Positions 43,659 through 51,870 of a stretch of 61,444 bases of DNA are shown piece after piece. The position numbers were made by a program, and so were the translations under genes. Below the pieces are notes generated by a model. It saw nothing but the letters and a program-made list of their open reading frames with translations. It was not told the origin of the DNA and made no database searches. Each line of letters starts with the position of its first letter. Position 1 is the first letter of the stretch. This DNA is from Peptococcaceae bacterium UBA5767. Lineage in GTDB: Bacteria; Bacillota; TC1; UBA5767. The stretch lies in NCBI GenBank assembly GCA_002418765.1, contig DIET01000029.1:1-61444 (forward strand), in the 5' to 3' direction.

Positions 43659-45445
43659 GATGGCAGATTCCTTTGAAGCGAAATATTTCTTTTTTCCAGA
43701 AGCGCTAGCGCTTGTTCCCTAAATTGTCCCTGTATCTCATACCCGTTCTCAGCATAGGTGACGGTATAATCCTGCACATCTTGAAAAACCAGATCCAGCA
43801 AATCTCCTTGGTCATAAGGAATCAAGACCGTACACTTTACCTTCTCCATCAACAAATGCTGCTCTATGGCTTGCAACAGCAAATCGATGTTTTCTTTTTG
43901 CTTGCAGGAAATGAAAAGAGCATGAGGCAGCAAAAGCTGCCGCTTGGTTTTCTCTTCTTCTTCCAACAGATCCATTTTGTTGACGACCAAAAGACATGGT
44001 TTGTCCTCCACGTTCAGCTCTTTTAAAACCTCTTCTACTGCCCGCATCTGATGCATCCACTCACGAGCGTGTCCATCCACAACATGGATAAGTAGATCGG
44101 CCTGCTTGACTTCCTCAAGCGTAGCCCGAAAGGCCGCAATCAGGTCATGAGGCAATTTGTGAATAAAGCCCACCGTATCCGAAAGAAGAAAACAACCATG
44201 CTTGGCTGTACATACCTTTCTGGTCACGGGATCCAAAGTTGCAAACAGCAGATCCTGGGCAAACTGATTTTCCTCGGCCATCAGATTGAGCAAGCTGGAT
44301 TTTCCTGCATTGGTGTATCCCACCAAGGCCACTTGCAGCATTTCCTGGTGATCCCTGCGCCGTTGGTCTCTGGAGTCCACAATGCTCTGAAGCTGTTTTT
44401 GCAACATAAAAATCTTTTTCCGAATGGTCCTTCTGTCTACTTCCAGTTTGGTCTCGCCAGGACCTCTGGTACCGATTCCTCCACCCAAACGAGACAAAGA
44501 AGTACCATAGCCTGTCAATTTGGGCGCCAGATTTTTCAACTGGGCCAGTTCCACCTGCAGCTTTCCTTCCTTGCTTCTGGCCCGACTGGCAAAAATATCC
44601 AAAATAAGCATGGCCCGGTCGATGACCTTGATGCCCAAATGCTCTTCCAGATACATCTGCTGCTGTGGAGACAACTCATCGTCGGCCACCACCACATCCA
44701 GATCCCATCGCTGAATCTCTCTTTTCACTTCCTGGATTTTTCCCGTTCCCAAATAGGTTTTCCCTGATCCATGCTCTCGCTTCTGCAAGATCTCGCAAAC
44801 CACATCAAGGCCCGCCGTTCTGGCCAGTTCCTTGAGCTCCCAAAGATCCGGTTCCAGCCGTTCATCTTCTTGTACCACGACTCCGATCAGAATAGCCTTC
44901 TCCGGTTCGCCAAAATGGGTGTAGGCGGCACCTGCCAAAGGAAGATCCTTCTTGGAACGTTCAATAACCGGCAACATATCATGCTCCATCAAAGAAGCCA
45001 CATCCGTAAAATGTTCTGAAAAAAGAGAGTCTCCTTCCCCATACCCGATCGTAATGCCGGTCACCTGACCCTCATTCCCGATGCCAATGGCCGCCATGGC
45101 ATCGAGATGAAACAAGGTCAATACGGACCAATCCAGATCACTCAACATAGAAGAACCCATGGGATGGGTATGGATGCAGCGCACCTTCTGGTTTCGTAAC
45201 CGTTCCAGTTCAGGCGGAACCATGGCATCCGCTTTCTGCCCGAGCACCACGCTTTGGACCTGACCCTTTCTGGTAACATACAAAGCGATCTCCTTTTGCA
45301 GACGATGAGACATGGCCACAACATCCACCAGAAGAGATTCGGATAGCAACTGATGGGAATCCAGCTTGTATGTCAGCCAGGATTCCAACCGTGCTATGTC
45401 TATTTTTTTGATATTGTCCAATGCGCCATATATATTTTCGTTCAT
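43655..45445 (-). CDS. hflX: GTPase HflX with JAMM-like N-terminal extension
   Basis: Ribosome-splitting GTPase active on stalled or hibernating ribosomes. 596 residues from the ATG at 45445 (preceded by GGAAAGCAGGTCAC). The HflX core starts near residue 195 (ILIGVVVQEDERLEPDLWEL), with GTGKIQEVK, the glycine-rich GTRGPGETKLEVDRR, and the G domain motifs GYTNAGKSSLLN, DTVGFI and NKMD. Ordinary HflX is about 410-430 residues. The extra N-terminal ~190 residues hold E52 and HTH(92-94)-x7-S102-x2-D105, an exact match to the JAMM/MPN metalloprotease motif, so a peptidase-like domain may be fused here. Confidence 0.9.
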   Translation of the reverse strand: MNENIYGALDNIKKIDIARLESWLTYKLDSHQLLSESLLVDVVAMSHRLQKEIALYVTRKGQVQSVVLGQKADAMVPPELERLRNQKVRCIHTHPMGSSMLSDLDWSVLTLFHLDAMAAIGIGNEGQVTGITIGYGEGDSLFSEHFTDVASLMEHDMLPVIERSKKDLPLAGAAYTHFGEPEKAILIGVVVQEDERLEPDLWELKELARTAGLDVVCEILQKREHGSGKTYLGTGKIQEVKREIQRWDLDVVVADDELSPQQQMYLEEHLGIKVIDRAMLILDIFASRARSKEGKLQVELAQLKNLAPKLTGYGTSLSRLGGGIGTRGPGETKLEVDRRTIRKKIFMLQKQLQSIVDSRDQRRRDHQEMLQVALVGYTNAGKSSLLNLMAEENQFAQDLLFATLDPVTRKVCTAKHGCFLLSDTVGFIHKLPHDLIAAFRATLEEVKQADLLIHVVDGHAREWMHQMRAVEEVLKELNVEDKPCLLVVNKMDLLEEEEKTKRQLLLPHALFISCKQKENIDLLLQAIEQHLLMEKVKCTVLIPYDQGDLLDLVFQDVQDYTVTYAENGYEIQGQFREQALALLEKRNISLQRNLPS

Positions 45446-45472
45446 GTGACCTGCTTTCCAAACATTTACTTC

Positions 45473-45501
45473 ATTATACGTGAAATAAGGCAAAAAGAAA
45501 A
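45473..45501 (-). promoter_or_regulatory. Possible promoter of hflX
   Basis: A perfect TATAAT on the minus strand (45478-45473) lies 27 bp before the hflX start, immediately after the terminator of the upstream peroxiredoxin gene. The -35 (TTTCTT, 45501-45496) is poor. Confidence 0.4.
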
Positions 45502-45526
45502 AGGGATAGATGATTCATCTATCCCC
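45496..45526 (-). terminator. Terminator of the peroxiredoxin gene
   Basis: An 11-bp stem (gggatagatga/tcatctatccc, 45504-45526) is followed on the minus strand by TTTTTCTTTTT. Confidence 0.8.
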
Positions 45527-45533
45527 AAAGAAA

Positions 45534-46145
45534 TTAGTCTTCGAATGCTTCTTTTACGTCCCATTCTTTCCAAACATTGCCTACCAGACCAATACCAGGA
45601 TGCAATACTTTTTTGCCTGGCTGCCAACCGGATGGTGTGGCCTGCGTTCCCTTGGATTCACGAACCAATTGGAAAGCTTTGATTTGACGAATGGCCTCAG
45701 ACACATTCCGGCCCACTGGAGGAGTTAAAACCTCAAAGGCCTGAATATTGCCATCTGGGTCAATCAAGAAACGTCCTCGGGTTTCCACGCCTGCTTCTGC
45801 ATCGTAGATGCCATACTGACTACCAATGGCTCCACTCTGATCGGAAAGCATGGGGAAAGGAATATCTTTGTTGATCATCTTGCTCAATTCCTGATCATTC
45901 CAAATCTTGTGGACAAAATGCGAATCAACGGATACAGACAATACCTCTACACCCAATTCCTGGAACGTATCATATTTTTCAGCAACTGCTGAAACTTCTG
46001 TCGCTCAGACGAATGTAAAATCTCCGGGATAGAAACACAACAAAACCCATTTTCCTAGATATTCAGACAACTCTACATTGACGAATTTGCCCTGGTAAAA
46101 GGCTGGTGCTGAAAAATTGGGAGCTGGTTTTCCTACTTGCAACAT
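45534..46145 (-). CDS. prxU: Selenocysteine-containing peroxiredoxin (in-frame UGA)
   Basis: A thiol-dependent peroxidase of the AhpC/TSA family, 203 residues when UGA is read as selenocysteine. The frame runs MLQVGKPAPNFSAPAFYQGK through VLLCFYPGDFTFV, then TGA (46007-46005) at codon 47, then ATEVSAVAEKYDTFQELGVE. Residue 47 is where peroxiredoxins carry the peroxidatic Cys (FVCPTE). Reading continues unbroken in the same frame to 45534, and a SECIS-like hairpin starts 10 nt after the UGA. The resolving-Cys motif (VCPAxWxPG in AhpC) reads TPSGWQPG, so no resolving Cys remains. AGGAGG precedes the ATG at 46145. Similar PrxU proteins are known from Eubacterium acidaminophilum. Confidence 0.85.
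45977..45994 (-). promoter_or_regulatory. Bacterial SECIS-like hairpin
   Basis: A perfect 8-bp stem (TTTCAGCA/TGCTGAAA on the minus strand) with a GT apex begins 10 nt after the in-frame UGA. Bacterial SECIS elements lie within about 40 nt after the UGA and need a G near the start of the apical loop for SelB binding, which fits here. Confidence 0.75.
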
Positions 46146-46256
46146 CGTTTTTACCTCCTCTTTCATTTCTGTAATACCGGTTGCGCCTTGCTCTGTCTGG
46201 GCCTCTTTTTTGGCCGTTTTGGGCCGTTCACAACCTGCTTTAAATTCTTGCGGCAT
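46146..46256 (-). other. In-frame upstream extension of prxU with its own ribosome-binding site
   Basis: An ATG at 46256 with GGAGGTGAG 8 nt upstream opens 37 codons (MPQEFKAGCERPKTAKKEAQ and on) in frame with prxU and with no stop before the internal start at 46145, which has its own AGGAGG. Two protein forms of 203 and 240 residues are possible. The extension is polar and charged, with one Cys, and is not recognised. Confidence 0.5.
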
Positions 46257-46301
46257 ACGTCTCACCTCCATAAAAATGCCATGCAACAAAACGCTTTCGG
46301 T

Positions 46302-46700
46302 CTAAAAAAACCGATTATATAAAATATATGAAAACAATGATGTTAGGCCTCCCAAGGTAGTGCCCCAGGCCAAATCAATCATGGTTATCAAAACAGGCCA
46401 ATCTTTCACGGTAGCCAAATTGGTCAAATCATAGGTGGCATAAGTAACCAGGCCAAAAAAAGCACCCAGAAGCAACGCCCTTATGGGACTTTGCAGAACA
46501 AACGCCGGATAGATAGAAAAATAAATCAACCCCACCACAAACAACGCATAAAAAACAAAGGCTGCGGTCACATTGAACTGATCGGCCATGAGATAGCCCA
46601 GCTCTCTGCGGTAAAGTTTTTTGGCGATGATATTCAACCACACCATATCAATGGCCAAAAAGATAGCAAAGGAAATGAAGAACATACCCACATAACGCAT
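46302..46700 (-). CDS. DUF2177 membrane protein
   Basis: 132 residues with four hydrophobic segments; nearly the whole protein is membrane. The family block FFGLVTYATYDLTNLATVKD (about 83-102) is intact, and the N-terminal FAIFLAIDMVWLNIIAKKLY is typical. No biochemical role is known for the family. It follows a DUF1295 gene by 13 bp, with GGAGG before its ATG, and the two are often neighbours in other genomes, suggesting a shared role in lipid metabolism (inference). Confidence 0.8.
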   Translation of the reverse strand: MRYVGMFFISFAIFLAIDMVWLNIIAKKLYRRELGYLMADQFNVTAAFVFYALFVVGLIYFSIYPAFVLQSPIRALLLGAFFGLVTYATYDLTNLATVKDWPVLITMIDLAWGTTLGGLTSLFSYILYNRFF

Positions 46701-46713
46701 CTTAATTTACCTC

Positions 46714-47472
46714 CTATTTTTTCTTGGGAAACCAAGGAATAAAAATACTGGTTCGTTCACTGTATTCTTGAAAGCCTGGCATATCTTTAAAGCTTTTTTC
46801 CAACAGGGGTACCCCAGAAACAAAACGAACCAACGTCGTGATCGTCAAAGGAGAGATGATGGTATACCAAGGCGCCTGAGCCGATAGGGCAATCAAGAAA
46901 ATACCCCACCACATCGTGGCTTCGCCGAAATAATTGGGATGTCTGGTGTATTTCCATAAACCTTCATCCATAATTTTTCCTTTGTTGGCGGGATTGCGGA
47001 TGAATGCCTTTAACTGGGCATCTCCTACGGATTCAAAAACAAAACCCAGGATCCAAACAAGCACACCCAAAAACATCAGTGCTGGATTCTTCAGCACGCC
47101 ATAGGTATTGATGTACAAGTAACCTTGGGCGATCAGGTAAAGGAACAATCCTTGTCCCAAAAAAAGCTGGATATAGGAGCGAAGGGCATAATTCTTGCCC
47201 CAGTCCTGACGGAATTTCTGATAACGAAAATCTTCCGGACGGCCGACATTGCGTTTATAAATATGATAGGTGAGCCGACATCCCCAGATGGTGACCAACA
47301 AAGTGGTCCAGCCTCTGACCAAGGTGACCTCAGGAAACAAAGAGATCCAGGCCACCAATACGAAACCGGCCCCCCAGGCAATATCCAAAATGGACGCATT
47401 GGCCTTTTTCTGAGCCAAAAAATACAAGGCTGTAAAATAAACAAACAAAACAATAATAATCATTGGATACAT
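46714..47472 (-). CDS. DUF1295 / steroid 5-alpha-reductase-like membrane protein
   Basis: 252 residues with about six membrane segments. The C-terminal motif GLWKYTRHPNYFGEATMWWG (about 170-190) is the signature shared with isoprenylcysteine methyltransferases and steroid reductases; the Arg-His-Pro-Asn-Tyr element binds the cofactor. The substrate is unknown, most likely a membrane lipid. The start has AGGGAGG 9 nt upstream and overlaps the end of the DAK-DegV gene by 13 bp. Confidence 0.82.
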   Translation of the reverse strand: MYPMIIIVLFVYFTALYFLAQKKANASILDIAWGAGFVLVAWISLFPEVTLVRGWTTLLVTIWGCRLTYHIYKRNVGRPEDFRYQKFRQDWGKNYALRSYIQLFLGQGLFLYLIAQGYLYINTYGVLKNPALMFLGVLVWILGFVFESVGDAQLKAFIRNPANKGKIMDEGLWKYTRHPNYFGEATMWWGIFLIALSAQAPWYTIISPLTITTLVRFVSGVPLLEKSFKDMPGFQEYSERTSIFIPWFPKKK

Positions 47473-49262
47473 GATGATTGGCCTCCCTTGATATAACCGA
47501 CTGCTACGGCACCTCTACCAGCATTGAGTCCCACTATCGGAGATATCTGCTCGATATAGGCCGGTTCCTGGCCTGTCAGGGCATACATGGCCTCCTGCAA
47601 GGGCCTGACCTCCTCAATACGATCCGCATAAACCAGTGCATAGGCTTCAATGCCCCGGGACTGATGATCCTTTTTAACCTTCTCCATGATCTTCTCGAGT
47701 GCTTTGGCTTCCGTTTTGGTTTTTTGAAAAATACTGCCCTTACCTTGTTCATCAATAGAAATAACCGGCTTAAGCTTGATTTTGCTAAGAATAAAGCCCT
47801 TGGTCTTAGAGACCCGACCACCCCGAAGCATATAGGACAAATCTTTGACGATGACATAAATATGGGTATCCTTCTTGATTTCCTCCAATGTCTCCACGAT
47901 CGCCTCATAGGATAAGCCTTTCTCAACCAGCTCAGCGGCTTTTCTCACCAACAAGCCCTCAGCGACGGAATTGGTCTTGGAATCGATGATGGTGATCGGA
48001 TAACCCTCTTGCTGGAGTTGTGCGGCCATTCGGCTGACATTGTTGAAGGTGCCACTCATTTCTTTGGATACAAACAGACCAATGATACTTGCATACCGGC
48101 CGGCCAAACCTCTTAATGCTTTTTCAATGGAATCAATAGAAGGCTGGGAACTGGTGGGATAAATCTCAAAGTTGTCCCAGGCATCATAAAAAATGGGAGG
48201 CGTCATGCTGACCTTGTCCAGATAGGCCACCGAATCACAAATCAAATTCAAGGGAATCATGGTTATCTTGTGATCCCAAAGAAACGTCTGTGGAATATCC
48301 GCAATCGAATCAGTTATGATGGCAATCCTGCGGTCTTTGTGGTTCATCATCAGACTCTGCAATCTCATGTCTTCCATGCGATGCGTCGCTACCTCACCCA
48401 ACTGGTTAAGATGTTGCATCACCAGGTCAGGACGGTCTGTATGCAGGTGTATGCTCAAATACTCTCCATCGCTACCCACGACAATGCTGTCTCCAAAGGC
48501 TGCCAGGTTTTCTTTCATTTCCTGCATACCCGTTTTTGTTTTCACATAATACTGCGAGCAATAGATATTTTTCTTTACCACCTCTGCCGTGATATGGTTG
48601 TCATGCTGCTCAGCGGCATAGCTTTTCAGAAAGGCTTTTTCTTTCTTTATTTCTCCGGTACGCACGAAATCTAGAATGCCTTCTACGAACACCATAAATC
48701 CTTTGGCTCCCGCATCCACCACATTGTTCTTTTTCAGAACCTTCAGGCCATAACGTGTTTGTTCTACCAGCTCCTTGGTACGGTTAAGAGAACGCTCAAA
48801 AAGACTCTCCACTTCATCCCAGTTCGGCCCGGAAAGAAGCTCCTCCGACCATCCTTTCATCACCGTCAAGATGGTTCCTTCCACAGGATTGGCCACCGCT
48901 TCATAAGCAAAATGAACAGCATTGCGCGTCATCTCCGCAAATTCCTTAACGGTGATGAACTCCCTATTTTTGGCTTCCACCGACAACCCATGAAAATACT
49001 GCGCAAAAATAATACCCGAATTGCCATAGGCATTTTCCATGGCGACGCCGGAAATGGACATCAGGGTCTTGTGCACGGCAGCATCTTGCTTGGCCTTTTG
49101 TATAATGGTTCTCATGGTAAAAGCCAGATTGGTCCCCGTATCGCCATCGGCAACCGGAAAAACATTGATCTCATTCAAACTATGTTCTGCGGCAATCAGT
49201 CGGTGTGCACCCGAAATGATATAATTATAAAGCTGATTTCCATCAATATATTCTTTGCTCAT
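47460..49262 (-). CDS. DAK2-DegV fusion, fatty-acid-binding/kinase-like protein
   Basis: 600 residues. The N-terminal DhaL/DAK2 domain (about 1-200) has NVFPVADGDTGTNLAFTM with the Asp residues that hold Mg-ATP in FakA and dihydroxyacetone kinases. The middle part resembles FakA (about 200-310). The C-terminal DegV domain (about 315-600) begins IAIITDSIADIPQ and includes the fatty-acid-binding pattern YPTSSQPSIDSIEKAL. In FakA/FakB systems the kinase and DegV carrier are separate proteins that phosphorylate exogenous fatty acids; here they are fused. The start at 49262 has GGGAGGTC upstream. Confidence 0.88.
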   Translation of the reverse strand: MSKEYIDGNQLYNYIISGAHRLIAAEHSLNEINVFPVADGDTGTNLAFTMRTIIQKAKQDAAVHKTLMSISGVAMENAYGNSGIIFAQYFHGLSVEAKNREFITVKEFAEMTRNAVHFAYEAVANPVEGTILTVMKGWSEELLSGPNWDEVESLFERSLNRTKELVEQTRYGLKVLKKNNVVDAGAKGFMVFVEGILDFVRTGEIKKEKAFLKSYAAEQHDNHITAEVVKKNIYCSQYYVKTKTGMQEMKENLAAFGDSIVVGSDGEYLSIHLHTDRPDLVMQHLNQLGEVATHRMEDMRLQSLMMNHKDRRIAIITDSIADIPQTFLWDHKITMIPLNLICDSVAYLDKVSMTPPIFYDAWDNFEIYPTSSQPSIDSIEKALRGLAGRYASIIGLFVSKEMSGTFNNVSRMAAQLQQEGYPITIIDSKTNSVAEGLLVRKAAELVEKGLSYEAIVETLEEIKKDTHIYVIVKDLSYMLRGGRVSKTKGFILSKIKLKPVISIDEQGKGSIFQKTKTEAKALEKIMEKVKKDHQSRGIEAYALVYADRIEEVRPLQEAMYALTGQEPAYIEQISPIVGLNAGRGAVAVGYIKGGQSSCIQ

Positions 49263-49326
49263 GCTGACCTCCCTCATTCACGACGACCATGGATAAGATG
49301 TGGGTTATTGTTCACTATCCTTTATT

Positions 49327-49355
49327 ATTATCGCATACTCCTTGTATAAGAACAA
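49327..49355 (-). promoter_or_regulatory. Promoter of the DAK-DegV gene
   Basis: Minus strand TTGTTC (49355-49350), 17-bp spacer, GATAAT (49332-49327). It lies immediately after the left copy of the 64-bp direct repeat. Confidence 0.5.
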
Positions 49356-49360
49356 AAAAA

Positions 49361-49424
49361 ATCGGAATATAAAAAAAACATGGCTTTCACCATGTTCATT
49401 TCAATACCATGCTTAAAAAAGCTT
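49361..49424. repeat. Left copy of a 64-bp direct repeat flanking the electron-transfer locus
   Basis: It matches 57869-57932 at 63 of 64 positions, in the same orientation. In the right copy this sequence is the last nine codons of the ABC ATPase gene with its terminator (terminator at 49369-49395 here: aacatgg/ccatgtt stem plus A-tract on the plus strand). The left copy is separated from any ATPase gene, so it is a duplicated gene end. Confidence 0.9.
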
Positions 49425-49653
49425 GTATTAGTTACTGGTGATTGTATAAAAATCAACTCGCAACTTCGGTTTTTGTCAACCAAATTCGCTCACCCTCTAC
49501 CACTTCAATCAGATTTCTATTCCACTCCTCAGAAATCTCCCACTTCCACAGCAGCATTTGTCTCATACCGGATATCCAAAGCGCGTGAAGATGATGAGCC
49601 TTTCCTGGATGCATTTCATTTTTCCATTGGCTACAGAAATTGTTGCTTGTCAA
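49425..49653 (-). other. Unassigned segment between fmnB and the repeat, with a possible decayed ORF
   Basis: A minus-strand frame at 49453-49653 gives 66 residues including LLWKWEISEEWNRNLIEVV. Another frame gives RLIIFTRFGYPV and a third gives DIRYETNAAVEVGDF, each interrupted by stops. This pattern suggests a frameshifted remnant, but I cannot name the family. It overlaps the fmnB stop by 4 bp. Confidence 0.3.
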
Positions 49654-50696
49654 CGTTGCAGCATAGCTTCAAATCCAGAAGAGAATTGCTGGCTGCCATC
49701 CGGGAAAATCCATAAGGCCTCCGTATCCACCCTATTCTCCACCAGAGCCAGTCCTTCGCCAATAGGCATGTTGTACAAAGCAGTTGACAGGGCATCCGCC
49801 ATCGCTGAATCCGGGGTAATGACCGTCAGCGCCTCATAATACTCGGCCGGATAAAGAGTTTCAGGATCGATGATATGATGATACTCTTTACCATCCACCG
49901 TATAATAACGCTCATAATTTCCACTGGTTACCAGTGACATATCGGTCAAATATACAACATATAGATTGGACTGTCCTCGGTCGCCACCTGGGTTCTGGAT
50001 CCCAACATTCCATTTTTCACCCTGTATATTCTTGCTTCCAATAATCCGCACATTGCCTCCCCCGCTGATGAGTCCAGAGGTAAATCCTTGCTCAATGGCT
50101 GTCTGTGATACCTGTTCTATGGCATAGCCTTTGGCAACGCCTCCTACGTCTAGGTGCATCTCTGGGTCCTCCAAAAAAACCGTAGAAGACTTCTCGTCAA
50201 TGATTATCTTGTGGATGTCTGTATGCTTGGCAGCCTCCCTTAAAAGATCCATGGGAGGCAATTGTGCACTGTCTGGATTCTGTATGCCCTCTTCCCGGTA
50301 ATCATGCCATATCTCCAAAACCGGGCCCATCGCAATATTGATCTTCCCACCGGTTTGCTCATAAGCCTGCCGGGCAAAAAGTAGTAAATCGATGATTCTC
50401 TGATCCACTTCAACCGGTTGGATCCCGGCATTTTCATTGATGGTCCTGATGTTGTTCAGACCAGGGTAATCATGGTAGATATCATACAGTTGATGATACT
50501 CCTCCATCTCGTTATAGATAAGCGCAGCATACTCAGAAAACTCTTCCTTGTTTTCCATGTAGGCAATGATCTGGGTCAGCGTATCGAACAAATTTAAAAA
50601 CTGGGCAGAATACCGGGTAAGAGACTTGCTGCAACCGGTCAAAAACAACCCCACCAGTAACACCCCTGTCAAAAGAACTGATAACAATTTCTTCAT
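49650..50696 (-). CDS. fmnB: FAD:protein FMN transferase (ApbE/FmnB)
   Basis: Attaches FMN covalently to Ser or Thr of extracytoplasmic proteins, using FAD. 348 residues, lipoprotein with lipobox FLTGC (Cys about 22). Family motifs are LDVGGVAKGYAIEQ (about 182), LISGGGNVRIIGSK (about 210) and HHIIDPETLYPAEYY, with the Mg-binding PDSAMADALSTAL (about 302). It is the last gene of the electron-transfer operon, after pplA and a strong hairpin, matching FmnB, which flavinylates PplA in Listeria. Confidence 0.92.
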   Translation of the reverse strand: MKKLLSVLLTGVLLVGLFLTGCSKSLTRYSAQFLNLFDTLTQIIAYMENKEEFSEYAALIYNEMEEYHQLYDIYHDYPGLNNIRTINENAGIQPVEVDQRIIDLLLFARQAYEQTGGKINIAMGPVLEIWHDYREEGIQNPDSAQLPPMDLLREAAKHTDIHKIIIDEKSSTVFLEDPEMHLDVGGVAKGYAIEQVSQTAIEQGFTSGLISGGGNVRIIGSKNIQGEKWNVGIQNPGGDRGQSNLYVVYLTDMSLVTSGNYERYYTVDGKEYHHIIDPETLYPAEYYEALTVITPDSAMADALSTALYNMPIGEGLALVENRVDTEALWIFPDGSQQFSSGFEAMLQR

Positions 50697-50705
50697 AAAA
50701 ATTCT

Positions 50706-50741
50706 CCAAAAAATGAGAGGCAGGGAAACCTACCTCTCATT
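50706..50741 (-). terminator. Strong hairpin between pplA and fmnB
   Basis: A 13-bp stem (AATGAGAGGTAGG/CCTGCCTCTCATT on the minus strand, one G-T pair) has a TTTC loop and is followed by TTTTTT. It would reduce fmnB transcription relative to pplA and protect the pplA mRNA 3' end. Confidence 0.75.
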
Positions 50742-50764
50742 GATTTTAAACAATGATACCACGA

Positions 50765-51835
50765 CTATTTCGCAGCGTTATAGGCCTTCTCAATAATCTC
50801 CATGAAAGGTCCGATATGCACGGAAACCGAAGACGCCAGTTCAGCATCAGCTGCCAAACCCTCACCATTGATGGCAATTCCATTTACTTCTGCCACAGTT
50901 TTCCCAGTTGCATACCTGGCAAAGGCAGCTGCTTGTTCGTACCATTCTTTGCCAATGGCAGAAGCGGCCTTCATACCATAGTCATCGCCCAGTTCGTTTT
51001 TAGTCCGAGGCGCTTGAGACAAATCGCTGGTAATTTTTCCATCCGCATCAAACGTAATGTTGGACTGTGAAGCATCGATGATGCAACTGGTGATGACACC
51101 GGATTCATCAAAGGTAGCCACAGCATAATTGGAATAGGCTTGTGCCAGTCCGTTCTCATCAGCAGCATCCTTGGACTTGTCTATGGTCGTCACAACGCCA
51201 ATCCCCAGTTGATCAGAAGCATCTGCCCCCAGGTTCTGGGCATTGCCAACGGCCTTTTCAATCCCTTCAATGTAACCATTGATTTTGATGGTCACCATGG
51301 CAGAGAGTTCTGCATCAGTAGGCACACCATCTTCCGTGACAGCAATACCTTTTACTTCATCCAATGTTTTCCCTATCACATAGTCTGACAGATTGCTGGC
51401 CTGCTCATTCCACTCTTTACCCAGAGAAGAAACCTCTCCCATCCCATAGTCCGTTCCCATTTCCTGCTTGGCTACAAAAACGGTGTCCAAGGGAGTGATA
51501 ATTTTCCCATCTGAGGAGAAAGCAATTTTTGTCTGGGCGGAGTCAATGGCACAATTGGTGATCACACCGCTGTCATCCACAGTAACAGCCACGATGACAG
51601 AATCAGCTTGGGCTAAGCCATCCTTTTCACCGGAATCCGATGATTTCCCAATAGATGTAATGACCGCCATTCCCGTTTTCACAGATCCTTGGGCAACCGG
51701 AATTTCATCACCAGGTTCAGGGTCTTCAACAGGTGTGCCGCCTCCCCCCACCGGGGCCTCGCTGTCAGATGTGCAGCCCGCAAATAACATTACGCCCATA
51801 ATCAATACCAATACCAGGACCAATTTCTTTTTCAT
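50765..51835 (-). CDS. pplA: PplA-like flavinylated electron-shuttle lipoprotein
   Basis: 356 residues. Lipobox LFAGC (Cys about 20), a Gly/Pro-rich linker (about 25-50), then two tandem repeats of about 155 residues. Each repeat has a VITSIGKSSD or VVTTIDKSKD start, VTVDDSGVITNCAID or TFDESGVITSCIID, then GKEWNEQA or GKEWYEQA and a closing SAMVTIKIN or ASSVSVHIG. PplA carries FMN on threonines in two such domains and passes electrons outside the cell. Neither repeat has a plain D-G-A-T flavinylation motif; the S-x-V-T/S endings are candidate sites (inference). The start at 51835 has GGAGG 7 nt upstream. Confidence 0.8.
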   Translation of the reverse strand: MKKKLVLVLVLIMGVMLFAGCTSDSEAPVGGGGTPVEDPEPGDEIPVAQGSVKTGMAVITSIGKSSDSGEKDGLAQADSVIVAVTVDDSGVITNCAIDSAQTKIAFSSDGKIITPLDTVFVAKQEMGTDYGMGEVSSLGKEWNEQASNLSDYVIGKTLDEVKGIAVTEDGVPTDAELSAMVTIKINGYIEGIEKAVGNAQNLGADASDQLGIGVVTTIDKSKDAADENGLAQAYSNYAVATFDESGVITSCIIDASQSNITFDADGKITSDLSQAPRTKNELGDDYGMKAASAIGKEWYEQAAAFARYATGKTVAEVNGIAINGEGLAADAELASSVSVHIGPFMEIIEKAYNAAK

Positions 51836-51870
51836 TTCGTTTCCTCCATAAATATTCAAATTTTTTTATT

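Noticed and set aside
45534..46289. Peroxiredoxin split into two pseudogene pieces
   Set aside because: There is no frameshift. The only interruption is one TGA at the active-site residue, with a SECIS-like hairpin after it, so selenocysteine is the better reading.
49361..49424. Insertion-sequence terminal repeat
   Set aside because: The repeat is direct, not inverted, and contains an ABC ATPase gene end plus terminator; no transposase lies between the copies.
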